Assembly (NCBI GenBank): GCA_963726005.1
Contig: CAVSAT010000002.1
Location: forward strand, 248,001 to 312,000
Length of the DNA stretch: 64,000 nt
Direction: 5' to 3'
From: Bog-473 sp963726005
GTDB taxonomy: Bacteria; Actinomycetota; Acidimicrobiia; Acidimicrobiales; RAAP-2
Positions 26,303 to 35,394 of the stretch are shown here, piece by piece. Both the position numbers and the translations under genes were made by a program. The notes below the pieces were generated by a model. It saw nothing but the letters and a program-made list of their open reading frames with translations. It searched no databases and had not been told where the DNA came from. Position 1 is the first letter of the stretch; every line of letters starts with the position of its first letter.

Positions 26303-26943
26303 TGCGGCGTCAGCGTAGCGAACCAGTCCCAGCGAAAGGCATCGACACGTTCCAAGGGGCCTGCCCACTCGGGCGGCCCGTCTCGCACGACCGTGCGCCC
26401 GAGCGCGGACGACGCCTGCCAGAGGTCGCCGTCGACGAAGGCCACCGTAACCAGGCGGTCGCTCGAGGCGTCGGCGAACTGCCAGACGCCGGCCACGCCG
26501 GTCTGATCGACCAGCGCCGGTCCGTCGACCTCCGGTCCGACCACGACGTAGACACCATGAGACGGCCGGAACGGTACAGCGCCCCCGGAGACGGCGACGC
26601 GCGGGGCGGCCCAGCGGCCCACCACGTCGAACGGGCCCGACAGCAGCGCGCGACGCGCCGCGAAGAAGCGGTCCTCGGCGTGCAGCCGTTCAGCCAGGGC
26701 GAAGAACTGGGGCAACACCTCTTCGCCGCGCATCAGGTAGAGCGTCATGTAGTGGAAGCGGTCGAAGAGCGTGCTGGTCGAGGCCTCGGACGCCTGGCAC
26801 CGGGGAGACCGGACCCAGCGCTGCCCGAAGGTGATGCCGTCGATCGTGAACTGCTCAGGCAGGTGGTCGAGCTGATGCCACGCGTTGTATGCCTCGTGCG
26901 CCGAGGGATCTGTCACCTCGGTGAAGGAGAAGAAACCCAGCAC
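26299..26943 (-). CDS. Hypothetical protein, EthD/dimeric alpha-beta barrel-like N-terminus
   Basis: About 214 residues from GTG 26943 (VLGFFSFTEVTDPSAHEAYN). The segment EAYNAWHQLDHLPEQFTIDGI, containing Trp-His-x2-Asp-His, is typical of ferredoxin-like dimeric alpha-beta barrel proteins (EthD or related). The C-terminal half is not recognised. It overlaps the downstream membrane protein by four bases. The longer TTG start at 27000 would overlap the divergent CoA transferase and is less likely. Confidence 0.6.
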   Translation of the reverse strand: MLGFFSFTEVTDPSAHEAYNAWHQLDHLPEQFTIDGITFGQRWVRSPRCQASEASTSTLFDRFHYMTLYLMRGEEVLPQFFALAERLHAEDRFFAARRALLSGPFDVVGRWAAPRVAVSGGAVPFRPSHGVYVVVGPEVDGPALVDQTGVAGVWQFADASSDRLVTVAFVDGDLWQASSALGRTVVRDGPPEWAGPLERVDAFRWDWFATLTPQ

Positions 26944-26987
26944 CCGATGAGGGTAGCCGCCGGCGAGAATGCAAGACTCTGCGGCCA

Positions 26988-28016
26988 ATGACAACGGCAA
27001 CCATGTTGCTCTCGGGCTTGCGGGTGCTCGACATGAGTATCTGGAGACCCGGCCCCTACGCGACGTCGCTCCTGGTGGCCCTCGGAGCCGACGTGCTCAA
27101 GGTCGAGCCGCCGGGCGGCGACCCGATGCGCCACTACGCAGGGCTCTTCGCACCCCTCAACGCCGGCAAGCGGAGCGTGGAACTCGACCTCAAGGATGGC
27201 GACGGACGTGACCAGGCGCTGGCGCTGGCCGCAGGGGCCGACGTGCTCGTGGAGGGGTTCCGCCCCGGAGTGATGGCCCGGCTCGGCCTGGACGACGCCA
27301 CAGTCAGGGCCGGCAACGCCGCCATCGTCTATTGCTCAATCTCCGGCTACGGCCAACGCGGAGCGCGGGCCACGTTCCCGGGCCACGACGTGAACTACCA
27401 GGCGTGGGCGGGTGCGCTGACTCCCGAGGGCGGGACGGCCGTCCTACCGCCCCTGCCGACGGCGGACCTGGCGGCGGGCATGACCGCCGCGTTCGGGATC
27501 TGCGCCGCCGTCATCGGCCGCGGCACGAGCGGAAAGGGGACCTACCTCGACATCTCCATGACGGACGTCATGGCGACGTGGACCGGGCCCTCGGGCGCTG
27601 GATCGACCGATCCGGCCGAGACCCAGTCCGGCCCCGTGCCCGGCTACGGCATCTTCTCCACCGCCGGCGGCGGGCAGATCTCCCTGGGCGTGGTTAACGA
27701 GCAGCACTTCTGGTCCCGCCTCTGTGCCCATCTCGGGTTGGGCGAGCTGGCGGGCCTCGGCTTCGACGAGCGGTGCCGACGGGGCGCGGATATGCAGCGC
27801 GCCATTGCCGCCGCTGTCGCCACTCATGAGCGCGATGCCTTGGTCGCCGATCTTGCCGCTGCCGGCGTCCCGGTGGCCCCGGTCCTCGACCGGCAGGAGA
27901 TGCTGGCCAGCGGACCGTTTCCTCCCTTCCCCGTCAGGCTCTCCCTGGCCGCCACCGCCGGCGCCGTCCCGGCGCTCGACCAGCACCATGGGGAGGGATT
28001 CTGCGACCGCACCTGA
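26988..28016 (+). CDS. CaiB/BaiF family CoA transferase or acyl-CoA racemase
   Basis: 342 residues. LLSGLRVLDMSIWRPGPYATSLL, DVLKVEPPGGDPMR and LNAGKRSVELDLKD are the class III CoA-transferase N-terminal blocks. The catalytic Asp is in GHDVNYQAWAG. It moves CoA between carboxylic acids or epimerises 2-methylacyl-CoA. At 342 residues it is close to the AMACR-like subgroup and shorter than formyl-CoA transferases (~400+). The divergent start is 45 bp from the hypothetical gene at 26299. Confidence 0.85.
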   Translation: MTTATMLLSGLRVLDMSIWRPGPYATSLLVALGADVLKVEPPGGDPMRHYAGLFAPLNAGKRSVELDLKDGDGRDQALALAAGADVLVEGFRPGVMARLGLDDATVRAGNAAIVYCSISGYGQRGARATFPGHDVNYQAWAGALTPEGGTAVLPPLPTADLAAGMTAAFGICAAVIGRGTSGKGTYLDISMTDVMATWTGPSGAGSTDPAETQSGPVPGYGIFSTAGGGQISLGVVNEQHFWSRLCAHLGLGELAGLGFDERCRRGADMQRAIAAAVATHERDALVADLAAAGVPVAPVLDRQEMLASGPFPPFPVRLSLAATAGAVPALDQHHGEGFCDRT

Positions 28017-28065
28017 CGACCGGGAGACCGAGCGGTCCCTCTCACCTTGCGGGCGACCCGATGCC

Positions 28066-28555
28066 ATGACCCAGATCAACGACCTTCTCAGCGCCAACAA
28101 GGGCTACGCCGCGGCCCGCGCCAACGTGGCGGACCCTCGTCCCGGGCGCCACCTGGCTGTCGTGACCTGCATGGATGCCCGCATCGACGTGTACGCCGTG
28201 CTGGGGCTCCATCTCGGCGAGGCCCACGTGATCCGCAACGCCGGCGGGCGGGTGACCGACGACGTGCTGCGCAGCCTTGCGCTCTCGAGCGGCGTCCTGG
28301 GCGTGCACACCGCGGTGGTGATGCAGCACACGAAGTGCGGTCTCGCCGGCGTGACCGACACCGAATTACCGCGCGTTGACCGGGGCCGACCTGGGTTTTT
28401 TCCCCATCGACGACCACGCCGCCGCCCTGCGCGAGGACGTGGAGCTGCTGGCGAGCACGCCGTACCTGTCCCGGCTCACGATCATCGCGGGCTTGATCTA
28501 CGACGTCGAGAGCGGTCATCTTGAGGACGTCGTCCGCTGGGAACGTCCGGACTGA
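28066..28555 (+). pseudogene. Beta-class carbonic anhydrase, frameshifted
   Basis: Starts MTQINDLLSANKGYAAARA and contains the zinc and catalytic residues CMDARIDV, IRNAGG and HTKCG of small beta-carbonic anhydrases such as Rv1284 (about 163 residues). The frame breaks after GVTDTEL near 28370, where one extra C (GAATTACCGCGCG) shifts it. In the other frame RALTGADLGFFPIDDHAAAL continues to a stop at 28555, giving the expected 162-residue length. The CO2/bicarbonate enzyme may be intact in the living cell if the base is a sequencing error. Confidence 0.85.
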
Positions 28556-28812
28556 GGCGGGGCGGCGCGTCCGGGATCTCCGTCCTGGCCGACTGGTTCG
28601 ACACGATCCCGCCGCGCTCCGTGACCCGCCCACCCTGACCCGACCATGGAAGACGTGGTCGGGACCGCACATCGGCTCCGTGGCCCGCGAAGAGTGGAGA
28701 TGTACAGTTCGGCGACGAATTCGACCGGATCAATGCCGGGCGGAGAGCAAATCGATCAACGTCGTCAACCCCGGGGTGCTGACACGCCCGGAGTTGACCC
28801 AAGGAGTCCCCC

Positions 28813-30338
28813 ATGCCGGTCCATGATCACGCGTCCCCAAGGCCCGCCACCCGCGGCCAGGCTCGCCTCTGGCGCGGACGACGTCGCTCGTTCCTGACCG
28901 CCCTCGTGGGCTGCATGACCCTCGTCCCTGCGTTGCTCGCCGTCACACCCGGCACCGCATCCGCCGCCTACCCCGACAACCCGGCGCAACCGGTGAACTT
29001 CGGTAGCGCCGGGTTCTTCGGTCCCGCGGGCGGGTTGCAGCTCAATTCCCCGCCGGTCGCCATGGCTTCTACCGCGAGCGGCAACGGCTACTGGATCGCA
29101 GCCGCGGACGGGGGGATTTTCAACTACGGCGACGCCGGATTCTTCGGTTCGGCCGGAAGCATCGCCCTCAACAAGCCGATCGTGGGCATGGCCGCCACGA
29201 AAGACGGCGATGGGTACTGGCTCGTGGCGTCGGACGGGGGCGTGTTCACATATGGCGACGCTGTCTTCCACGGCTCTGCGGGAAGCCTGCCGCTCAACCA
29301 GGCGATCGTTGGCATGGCCGCCACACCGGACGGGGGCGGCTACTGGCTCGTGGCCGCCGACGGGGGCATCTTCTCCTACGGTGACGCCGTCTTCTACGGC
29401 TCGACCGGATCGATCCACCTCAACCAGCCCGTCGTGGGCATGGCGCCGGCGGCGGGCGGCACCGGCTACTGGTTGGTGGCCTCCGACGGGGGCATCTTCA
29501 ATTACGGGACCGCGCCGTTCCTCGGTTCGATGGGCGGCACCCCACTCAACGCCCCCATCGTCGCGATGGCAGGTACCGCCGGCGGCTACTGGCTCGCGGC
29601 CAGGGACGGCGGGGTGTTCAACTATGGCGTCCCCTTCTTGGGCTCCATGGGCGGGCAGTCGAACGCCAATCCCATCCGGGCCATCGCCGCCACGCCCAAC
29701 GGCACCGGCTACTGGCTCCTGCCGACTTCTCCCCCCCGCTGCCACCGACCATCGGGCCCGGGGCCAGTGGTGCTGCGGTCGTCCTGCTGCAGCAGCAATT
29801 GACCGCCCTCGGCTACTGGGTGGACACCACCGGTGGCTCGTTCGACGACAGCACGGAACAGGCCGTGTGGGCGCTCCAGAAGGTGGCCGGGCTGCAGGTC
29901 GACGGTGTCGTCGGGCCGACCACGTGGGGCGCGCTCAATGCGGGTGTGGTACCGCAGCCGCGCAGCACCTCCGGCTACGTCATTGAGGTAAACCTGGCGA
30001 ACGACGTCGTCATGGTCGTGAACAACGGCCACCTCTTGTACACACTGAACACGTCGACCGGAGGCGGCTACACCTACACCAGCGGAGGCGTCACATCGGT
30101 CGCCATCACCCCGACCGGGATCTGGCACACGTTCCGCGTCGTCAACGGCCTCGACATCAGCCCCCTTGGCGAGCTGTGGCGACCGAGGTACTTCACCGGC
30201 GGCTATGCCATCCATGGCGACACGGCCGTCCCGCCCTACCCGGTGTCGCACGGGTGCGTCAGAATCAGCAACGAGGCCATCGACTGGATATGGGCCAACA
30301 ACATCGACCCCATCGGGACCACCGTCTGGGTGTACTGA
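28813..30338 (+). pseudogene. Secreted repeat-domain L,D-transpeptidase, split by a frameshift
   Basis: A Sec signal (FLTALVGCMTLVPALLAVTPGTASA) is followed by about seven copies of a ~40-residue motif, GYWLVASDGGIFNYGDAxFFGS, which probably forms a beta-propeller. The frame is lost in a run of seven C at 29731-29737. In the next frame the protein continues PPTIGPGASGAAVVLLQQQL, a complete PG_binding_1 peptidoglycan-binding domain, and then an L,D-transpeptidase with the catalytic YAIHGDTAVPPYPVSHGCVR (HGCVR Cys). The whole ~508-residue protein would cross-link or anchor in peptidoglycan. AAGGAGT precedes the ATG. A one-base homopolymer error is likely; -1 slippage is possible. Confidence 0.8.
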
Positions 30339-30365
30339 GTCGACTCGCCAGCGAGCGGGTTCAGA

Positions 30366-31790
30366 TCAGATGTCGTAGTAGAGCATGAACTCCCATGGGT
30401 GGGGCCGGAGCCGGACGGCGTCGATCTCCCGGGAGCGCTTGTAGTCGACCCAGGTCTCGAGCAGGTCTTCGGTGAAGACACCGCCCACCTTCAGGTAGTC
30501 CTGATCGGCCTCCAGAGCGTCCATCGCTTCCTCCAGCGACGATGGGACTTGACCGACCTTGGCCAGCTCGCTGGCCGGTAGGTCGAAGAGGTCCTCGTCG
30601 ACCGGCGCCGGCGGCTCGATGCGGTTGACTACGCCGTCGAGGCCGGCCATGAGGATGGCCGAGAACGCGAGGTACGGGTTGCAGCTCGGGTCGGGGCACC
30701 GGAACTCGACGCGCTTGGCCTTGGGACTCGGCGAGTAGACGGGGATCCGGCACGCGGCCGAGCGGTTGCGCTGGGAGTAAACCAGGTTGACCGGTGCCTC
30801 AAAACCGGGGACGAGACGCTTGTAGGAGTTCGTGGTCGGGGCGGCGAAGGCAAGCACCGATCTCGCGTGCTTGATGATGCCGCCGATGTACCAGCGGCCG
30901 ATGTCCGACAGACCGGCGTACGTACCTTCTTGGTGGAAGAGCGGCTCACCGCCATTCCAGAGGGACGAGTGGACGTGCATGCCCGAGCCGTTGTCGTCGA
31001 AGAGCGGCTTGGGCATGAAGGTCGCGGTGAAGCCGGCCTGATTGGCGACGCACTTGACGACGTACTTGTAGAGCATCAACTTGTCCGCCATGTTCAGAAG
31101 GGTGTCGAAGCGCATGTCGATCTCGGCCTGGCCCGCGGTGCCCACCTCGTGGTGCTGCACCTCGATCTCGATGCCCATCCTCTCCATGACGAGGATCATC
31201 TCGGAGCGCAGGTCCTGGAAGTGGTCCATCGGCGGAGTCGGGAAATAGCCCTCCTTGTAGCGTGGCTTGTACCCGAGGTTCGGCCGCTCGTCGCGGGCGG
31301 AGTTCCAAATGCCCTCAATCGAGTCGACCTGGTAGAAGGCGGAGCGCTGGTCCTGGGAGAAACGGACGTCGTCGAAGATGAAGAACTCCGCCTCGGGACC
31401 GAAGTAGGAGGTGTCGGCGATCCCGGTCGACGTCAAGTGGGCCTCGGCCTTCTGTGCCACGTACCGCGGGTCGCGGCTGTAGTGCTCGAGGGTCAGCGGG
31501 TCGTGCACGAAGCAGTTCAGATTGAGCGTCTTGTGCTGGCGGAAGGGGTCGACCACCGCCGTCGAAGGATCGGGCAGCAGGATCATGTCGGACTCGTGGA
31601 TCTGTTGAAACCCTCGGATGGAGGAGCCGTCGAAGCCGTTCCCCTCGGTGAACGTCTCCTCAGTCAGCGCGTGCGCGGGGATGGAGAAGTGCTGCATCAG
31701 TCCCGGAAGATCACAAAAGCGGAGATCGACGACCTCGATCCCCTCGTCCTTCACGAGGCGAAGGACCTCGCCTGGGGTGCGCTCTTGCAT
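30366..31790 (-). CDS. glnA: Glutamine synthetase, type I
   Basis: Forms glutamine from glutamate, ammonia and ATP. 474 residues, the GSI-beta length. Visible motifs are FTEGNGFDGSSIRGF, FGPEAEFFIFD, HHEVGTAGQAEIDMRF, the ATP-binding PKPLFDDNGSGMHVHSS, and NRSAACRIP. In GSI-beta enzymes the adenylylated Tyr sits in a KNLYDLPPEE-type loop; here the loop reads DEDLFDLPASE, so the target is Phe (codon at 30585-30587). Control by adenylyltransferase is therefore not possible at the usual residue. The gene is single, with AGAGGGAG before its ATG. Confidence 0.95.
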   Translation of the reverse strand: MQERTPGEVLRLVKDEGIEVVDLRFCDLPGLMQHFSIPAHALTEETFTEGNGFDGSSIRGFQQIHESDMILLPDPSTAVVDPFRQHKTLNLNCFVHDPLTLEHYSRDPRYVAQKAEAHLTSTGIADTSYFGPEAEFFIFDDVRFSQDQRSAFYQVDSIEGIWNSARDERPNLGYKPRYKEGYFPTPPMDHFQDLRSEMILVMERMGIEIEVQHHEVGTAGQAEIDMRFDTLLNMADKLMLYKYVVKCVANQAGFTATFMPKPLFDDNGSGMHVHSSLWNGGEPLFHQEGTYAGLSDIGRWYIGGIIKHARSVLAFAAPTTNSYKRLVPGFEAPVNLVYSQRNRSAACRIPVYSPSPKAKRVEFRCPDPSCNPYLAFSAILMAGLDGVVNRIEPPAPVDEDLFDLPASELAKVGQVPSSLEEAMDALEADQDYLKVGGVFTEDLLETWVDYKRSREIDAVRLRPHPWEFMLYYDI

Positions 31791-32088
31791 ATGACGACTC
31801 CCTCTGAGATCTCACGAGCAGCCGCCTCGTGCGGGCTCGAGGCCAACGAGATTCGTCTGGTGCCTATCACAGGGGATGCGGTAACTGGGCAGCTGAGAGC
31901 CCGAGTTCACCAATTATTCACAATGGGGCAAATCGCCCGGGACCGAGCCCCGGAAGGCCCGGTGCGTCGCCGGGCGGCATCGCGCCGCAGTACGTAGGAT
32001 GCGCGTCGTGGTCCAGGTCCTCGGCCACCGTCAGCCGATCAACGAGAACCTCGCCGTCGGCACGTCCTTCGGCAACCGGTACTGACCA
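31791..32088. other. Intergenic region between glnA and the MBL gene
   Basis: Holds the upstream region of glnA (reading left) and the MBL-fold gene (reading right). An AT-richer patch at 31905-31930 may hold a promoter, but no box reaches consensus. A 28-codon ORF at 32000-32085, reading MRVVVQVLGHRQ and ending three bases before the GTG of the next gene, could be a coupled leader peptide; the evidence is weak. Confidence 0.3.
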
Positions 32089-33032
32089 GTGGCGTTCCAA
32101 AAGGGCCTGCATGAGGTGGCCGACGGTGTCTGGGCCTATCTGCAGCCCGACGGCGGTTGGGGCTGGTCCAATGCGGGTCTGGTAACCGGAGGCGGTCACT
32201 CGTCGCTGCTCGTCGACACGCTCTTCGACCTTCGCCTCACCGCCGAGATGCTCGAAGCGATGCGCCGAAGACAACCGCCTCGGCCGAGCGGATCGCCACC
32301 GTGGTGAACACCCACGCCAACGGGGACCACTGCTACGGCAATGCGCTCGTGGCCGAATCGGAGATCATCTCCTCGGCGCGGTGCGCCCAGGAGATGGAGC
32401 ACCTGCCACCGAGCGCGATGGCCGCCATGGTGCGTTCCGCGCCCTCGCTCGGTCCGGCCGGGGATTTCCTCGCGCGTATCTTCGCACCTTTCTCCTTCGA
32501 CGACGTGCCACTGACCCTGCCCTCGCGGACATTTGAGGGCCGGCTCGACCTCAAGGTCGGGAACCGCCCGGTGTCCCTGATTGAGGTCGGCCCAGCGCAC
32601 ACCGCGGGGGATCTCGTCGTCCATCTGCCCGAGGATGGCATCGTCTTCACGGGCGACATCCTCTTCCACGGTGGCCACCCCATCGTGTGGGCCGGACCGG
32701 TCGCCAACTGGATCGCGGCCTGCGAGCGCATCATCGAACTCCGACCGACCGTGGTGGTGCCGGGTCACGGACCTCTGGCCACGCCGACTGCCGTCGCGGA
32801 GCTGAAGGGCTACTTCGAGTTCTTGACGACCGAGACCAGAATCCGCTTTGACGCTGGGCTGTCGCCGATGGAGGCGACGCGGGACATCGATCTGGGTCCC
32901 TACTCCGCTTGGAGTGAGCCGGAGCGCGTCGTGGCCAACGTCCACGCCCTCTACCGGGACTTCGGGAGCGCGGTCCCGGGTGACGCCCTGACACTCATGG
33001 CCGAGATGGCGGTCCTGGCGGATGAGGCCTGA
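32089..33032 (+). pseudogene. MBL-fold metallohydrolase, frameshifted
   Basis: Starts at GTG 32089 (VAFQKGLHEVADGVWAYLQ) and reads the first strand region SNAGLVTGGGHSSLLVDTLFD. The frame then changes near 32264-32280; the second frame carries the zinc motif NTHANGDHCYGN, GPAHTAGDLVV with the third His, FTGDILFHGGHP with the bridging Asp, and VVPGHGP. One missing base joins them into a ~314-residue metallo-beta-lactamase-fold hydrolase. The exact substrate is unknown. It is immediately upstream of the protein kinase gene. Confidence 0.82.
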
Positions 33033-33041
33033 AGACCGTGG

Positions 33042-34583
33042 ATGACCCAGTCCCCAATTGGCGGGCGCTCAGGGCCAGCGGGATCCCGCGCTGGATCAGG
33101 ACTAGGGAGATTTGGCGCTGGGTATCCAACCGGAGTGGACACGCGCACAGCGGCTGCGGTGATCGGCGGTCGCTACCGCCTCCACGGCCTTCTGGGCGAG
33201 GGCGGCATGGCCCGCGTCTACGACGGCTTCGACCAGCGGCTCGAGCGCCCCGTGGCGGTGAAGATCCTCAGGCCCCAGACGCGGGCGCTTCCGAACATGT
33301 GCAAACGGTTCCAGCAGGAGGCGAGGATCGCCGCTCGGCTCGTCCATCCCAACATCGTCGCCGTCTTGGACTACGGGGAGGATGACTCCTCCTCATACCT
33401 GATCATGGAGAGGCTGCCGGGCACCACGTTGCGAGACGAGATCATCAGAGGTCCGCTCCCCAGGCAGCGGGTGATGTCCGTCATGGTGGAGACGCTGGCG
33501 GCCTTGGCCGCCGCCCACAAGCTCGGCGTCGTGCACCGCGACATCAAGCCGAGCAACATCCTCCTCCAAGACGACGGGCACGCGAAGATCACCGACTTCG
33601 GCATCGCAAAGAGCTTCGACGTCGGGGGCGCGCCGGATCGTGTGGCCGACGACCTGACGATGACGGGCGTCGTGCTGGGGACGCCTGGCTATCTGGCTCC
33701 GGAGCGCAGATCTGGACAGCCGGCGACCGTGCAGTCGGATCTCTTCGCGGTCGGCGCAGTCATGGTCGAAGTGTTGACCGGAAGACGCCTTGTTCCCGGT
33801 CCAGAAGCAACCGAGCAGCTTCCTCTGCCGTTCCGCGACGTCGCGCGACGCGCTCTGGCCGTCGATCCACAGGATCGGTTCACCTCGGCGACCGACATGC
33901 TGCATGCCATGAGAACCCAGCGGGCCGACGCGGCACTCGTCCCGCCGCCGCTCCCAACCACGCCGATGTCATCGGCGGCGGCCACCCCCCCGGTCGCTGC
34001 CCCCAGGGCTGCTAGCGCGACCGAGGTCTTGTCATCGCCTCCTCCGGCGCGAGCCAGAAGCGAGCACACGCGGCGGCGACTCCGGACCCTCGTGGCCGCC
34101 GCCGTGGTGGCGGCTCTCGTCGTCTCTCTGTACCTGTTCTTGGGCGACGGCGCCCAACCCGGTGGACGGGCCGGCCTGGCCTCCTCGCATCACCATGCGG
34201 CCTCGCACCACACCGGTGCGGCACGACCTCCGGTCTCCGACGCCCAAGGCGCGGCGATCACAACTCTGGCGGCGTCGTTCGCGAACGCCGGGTTCCCCGG
34301 AGACGCGGTGATGGCCGCCGCTCTCTCTGCCGTAGGTGCCCAACCGCCCGGGGCCGGCCGTCAGGAAGCGGCGCAACAGGCTCTGGCGCTGGCCCAGGTG
34401 CTCCTCGCGGGCGGAGGCATTACATCGGCGCAGTACCAGGACGTCGTGAGCACCCTTGAGCCGACCGGTGCGACGGTGCCGGCGACGAGTCCAACCGCTC
34501 CGGCGCCATCGTTTCCGGGATCACCCTCACTTGGCCGCGACCATGGCCATGGCCAAGGGGGCGACCAGGGGGATCAGAGTTAG
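33042..34583 (+). CDS. PknB-type transmembrane Ser/Thr protein kinase
   Basis: 513 residues. The kinase domain spans roughly residues 42-300: glycine loop LLGEGGMARVYDG, lysine in VAVKIL, catalytic HRDIKPSNILL, DFGIAK, and GTPGYLAPERR. A Pro/Ala-rich linker and a basic stretch lead to one membrane helix (LVAAAVVAALVVSLYLFL) near residue 355. The ~130-residue outside part is His/Ala/Gly-rich with a small helical region and no PASTA repeats, so its signal is unclear. The start may be ATG 33042 or GTG 33135, the latter closer to the kinase domain. It converges on the sulfotransferase with a 4-bp overlap. Confidence 0.9.
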   Translation: MTQSPIGGRSGPAGSRAGSGLGRFGAGYPTGVDTRTAAAVIGGRYRLHGLLGEGGMARVYDGFDQRLERPVAVKILRPQTRALPNMCKRFQQEARIAARLVHPNIVAVLDYGEDDSSSYLIMERLPGTTLRDEIIRGPLPRQRVMSVMVETLAALAAAHKLGVVHRDIKPSNILLQDDGHAKITDFGIAKSFDVGGAPDRVADDLTMTGVVLGTPGYLAPERRSGQPATVQSDLFAVGAVMVEVLTGRRLVPGPEATEQLPLPFRDVARRALAVDPQDRFTSATDMLHAMRTQRADAALVPPPLPTTPMSSAAATPPVAAPRAASATEVLSSPPPARARSEHTRRRLRTLVAAAVVAALVVSLYLFLGDGAQPGGRAGLASSHHHAASHHTGAARPPVSDAQGAAITTLAASFANAGFPGDAVMAAALSAVGAQPPGAGRQEAAQQALALAQVLLAGGGITSAQYQDVVSTLEPTGATVPATSPTAPAPSFPGSPSLGRDHGHGQGGDQGDQS

Positions 34584-35218
34584 GACCGCACCGTCCCGTC
34601 CAGCCCGGTCATGGCCCGGAAGTCAGAGGTCGTATTCAGGTGCGGGAAGGGTTCGGACGGCTCCTCCATACCGAGAGCGGCGCACAGGGGGCCCCATCCG
34701 TCGCCCGGGCGCCACTCCACGAGACGGTCTCGTGGCGCTTCAGAGCGGACGCGCGCATTGTGCGCCTCGTAGGCTGCGATGGCGCCGTCCCGGTCGCGCC
34801 AACTAGGCGTGAAGCGCTGTTCGATCAGGGCCTTGATCATCTCCAATTCCTCGAGCCCCGCGGGGTCATCCGGCGCAGCACCTCGCGCCAGGACGGCGAA
34901 GATCGTCTCTGAGGCGCTCTTCCACCACGCGTCGCTGTCGCGAACCGACAAAACGACGACCGCCTGCGGGGCCGCGCCGCTGATCTCCCTCCAGAACGCG
35001 GCGGCCGGCCAGTCCACCGTGGCCCGGTACGGAGCGAGGAACGTCGCCCAGTCGACCCGCTCGCCTCGGGTCGCCGCCGCCCACGTGTCGCGCTGGTCCG
35101 GCCGGCCGAGCACCTCGAGCATGTGATAGCAGGGCCCTCCGAGGAGCTGCTCGAAGGCCACCTTCAGGGAATGCGTGCCTGTTCTTCCCAACCCTGCACC
35201 GACGACTCTCAGATCCAT
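34580..35218 (-). CDS. Sulfotransferase family protein
   Basis: 212 residues starting MDLRVVGAGLGRTGTHSLKVAFEQL, whose Gly-Arg-Thr-Gly-Thr loop is the 5'-phosphosulfate (PAPS) binding site. It also has GPCYHM and VVVLSVRDSDAWWKS (the 3'-phosphate-binding Arg/Ser region). This matches the Sulfotransfer_4 group, often encoded near lipid-modifying enzymes. The acceptor is unknown. Confidence 0.85.
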   Translation of the reverse strand: MDLRVVGAGLGRTGTHSLKVAFEQLLGGPCYHMLEVLGRPDQRDTWAAATRGERVDWATFLAPYRATVDWPAAAFWREISGAAPQAVVVLSVRDSDAWWKSASETIFAVLARGAAPDDPAGLEELEMIKALIEQRFTPSWRDRDGAIAAYEAHNARVRSEAPRDRLVEWRPGDGWGPLCAALGMEEPSEPFPHLNTTSDFRAMTGLDGTVRS

Positions 35219-35394
35219 GGCGTTCGTTTATCACACAGACGGTTTCGATGCCGGCGTTCGCGATCGACGCGTCCCGAGCGGAGCGGGGCACGCTCAGCGC
35301 GTCCAGAGGTCTATCGTCAATACTGCACAACCGGCGGAGTGTCCACGGATCCGGCGAATCCGAAACGCGGCGCTCATTAGGGAACGGAGTTGCG

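Noticed and set aside
29728..29740. Programmed -1 frameshift signal at the C7 run
   Set aside because: The codons TCT-CCC-CCC-CGC do not make a proper X-XXY-YYZ slippery heptamer; a homopolymer length error explains it better.
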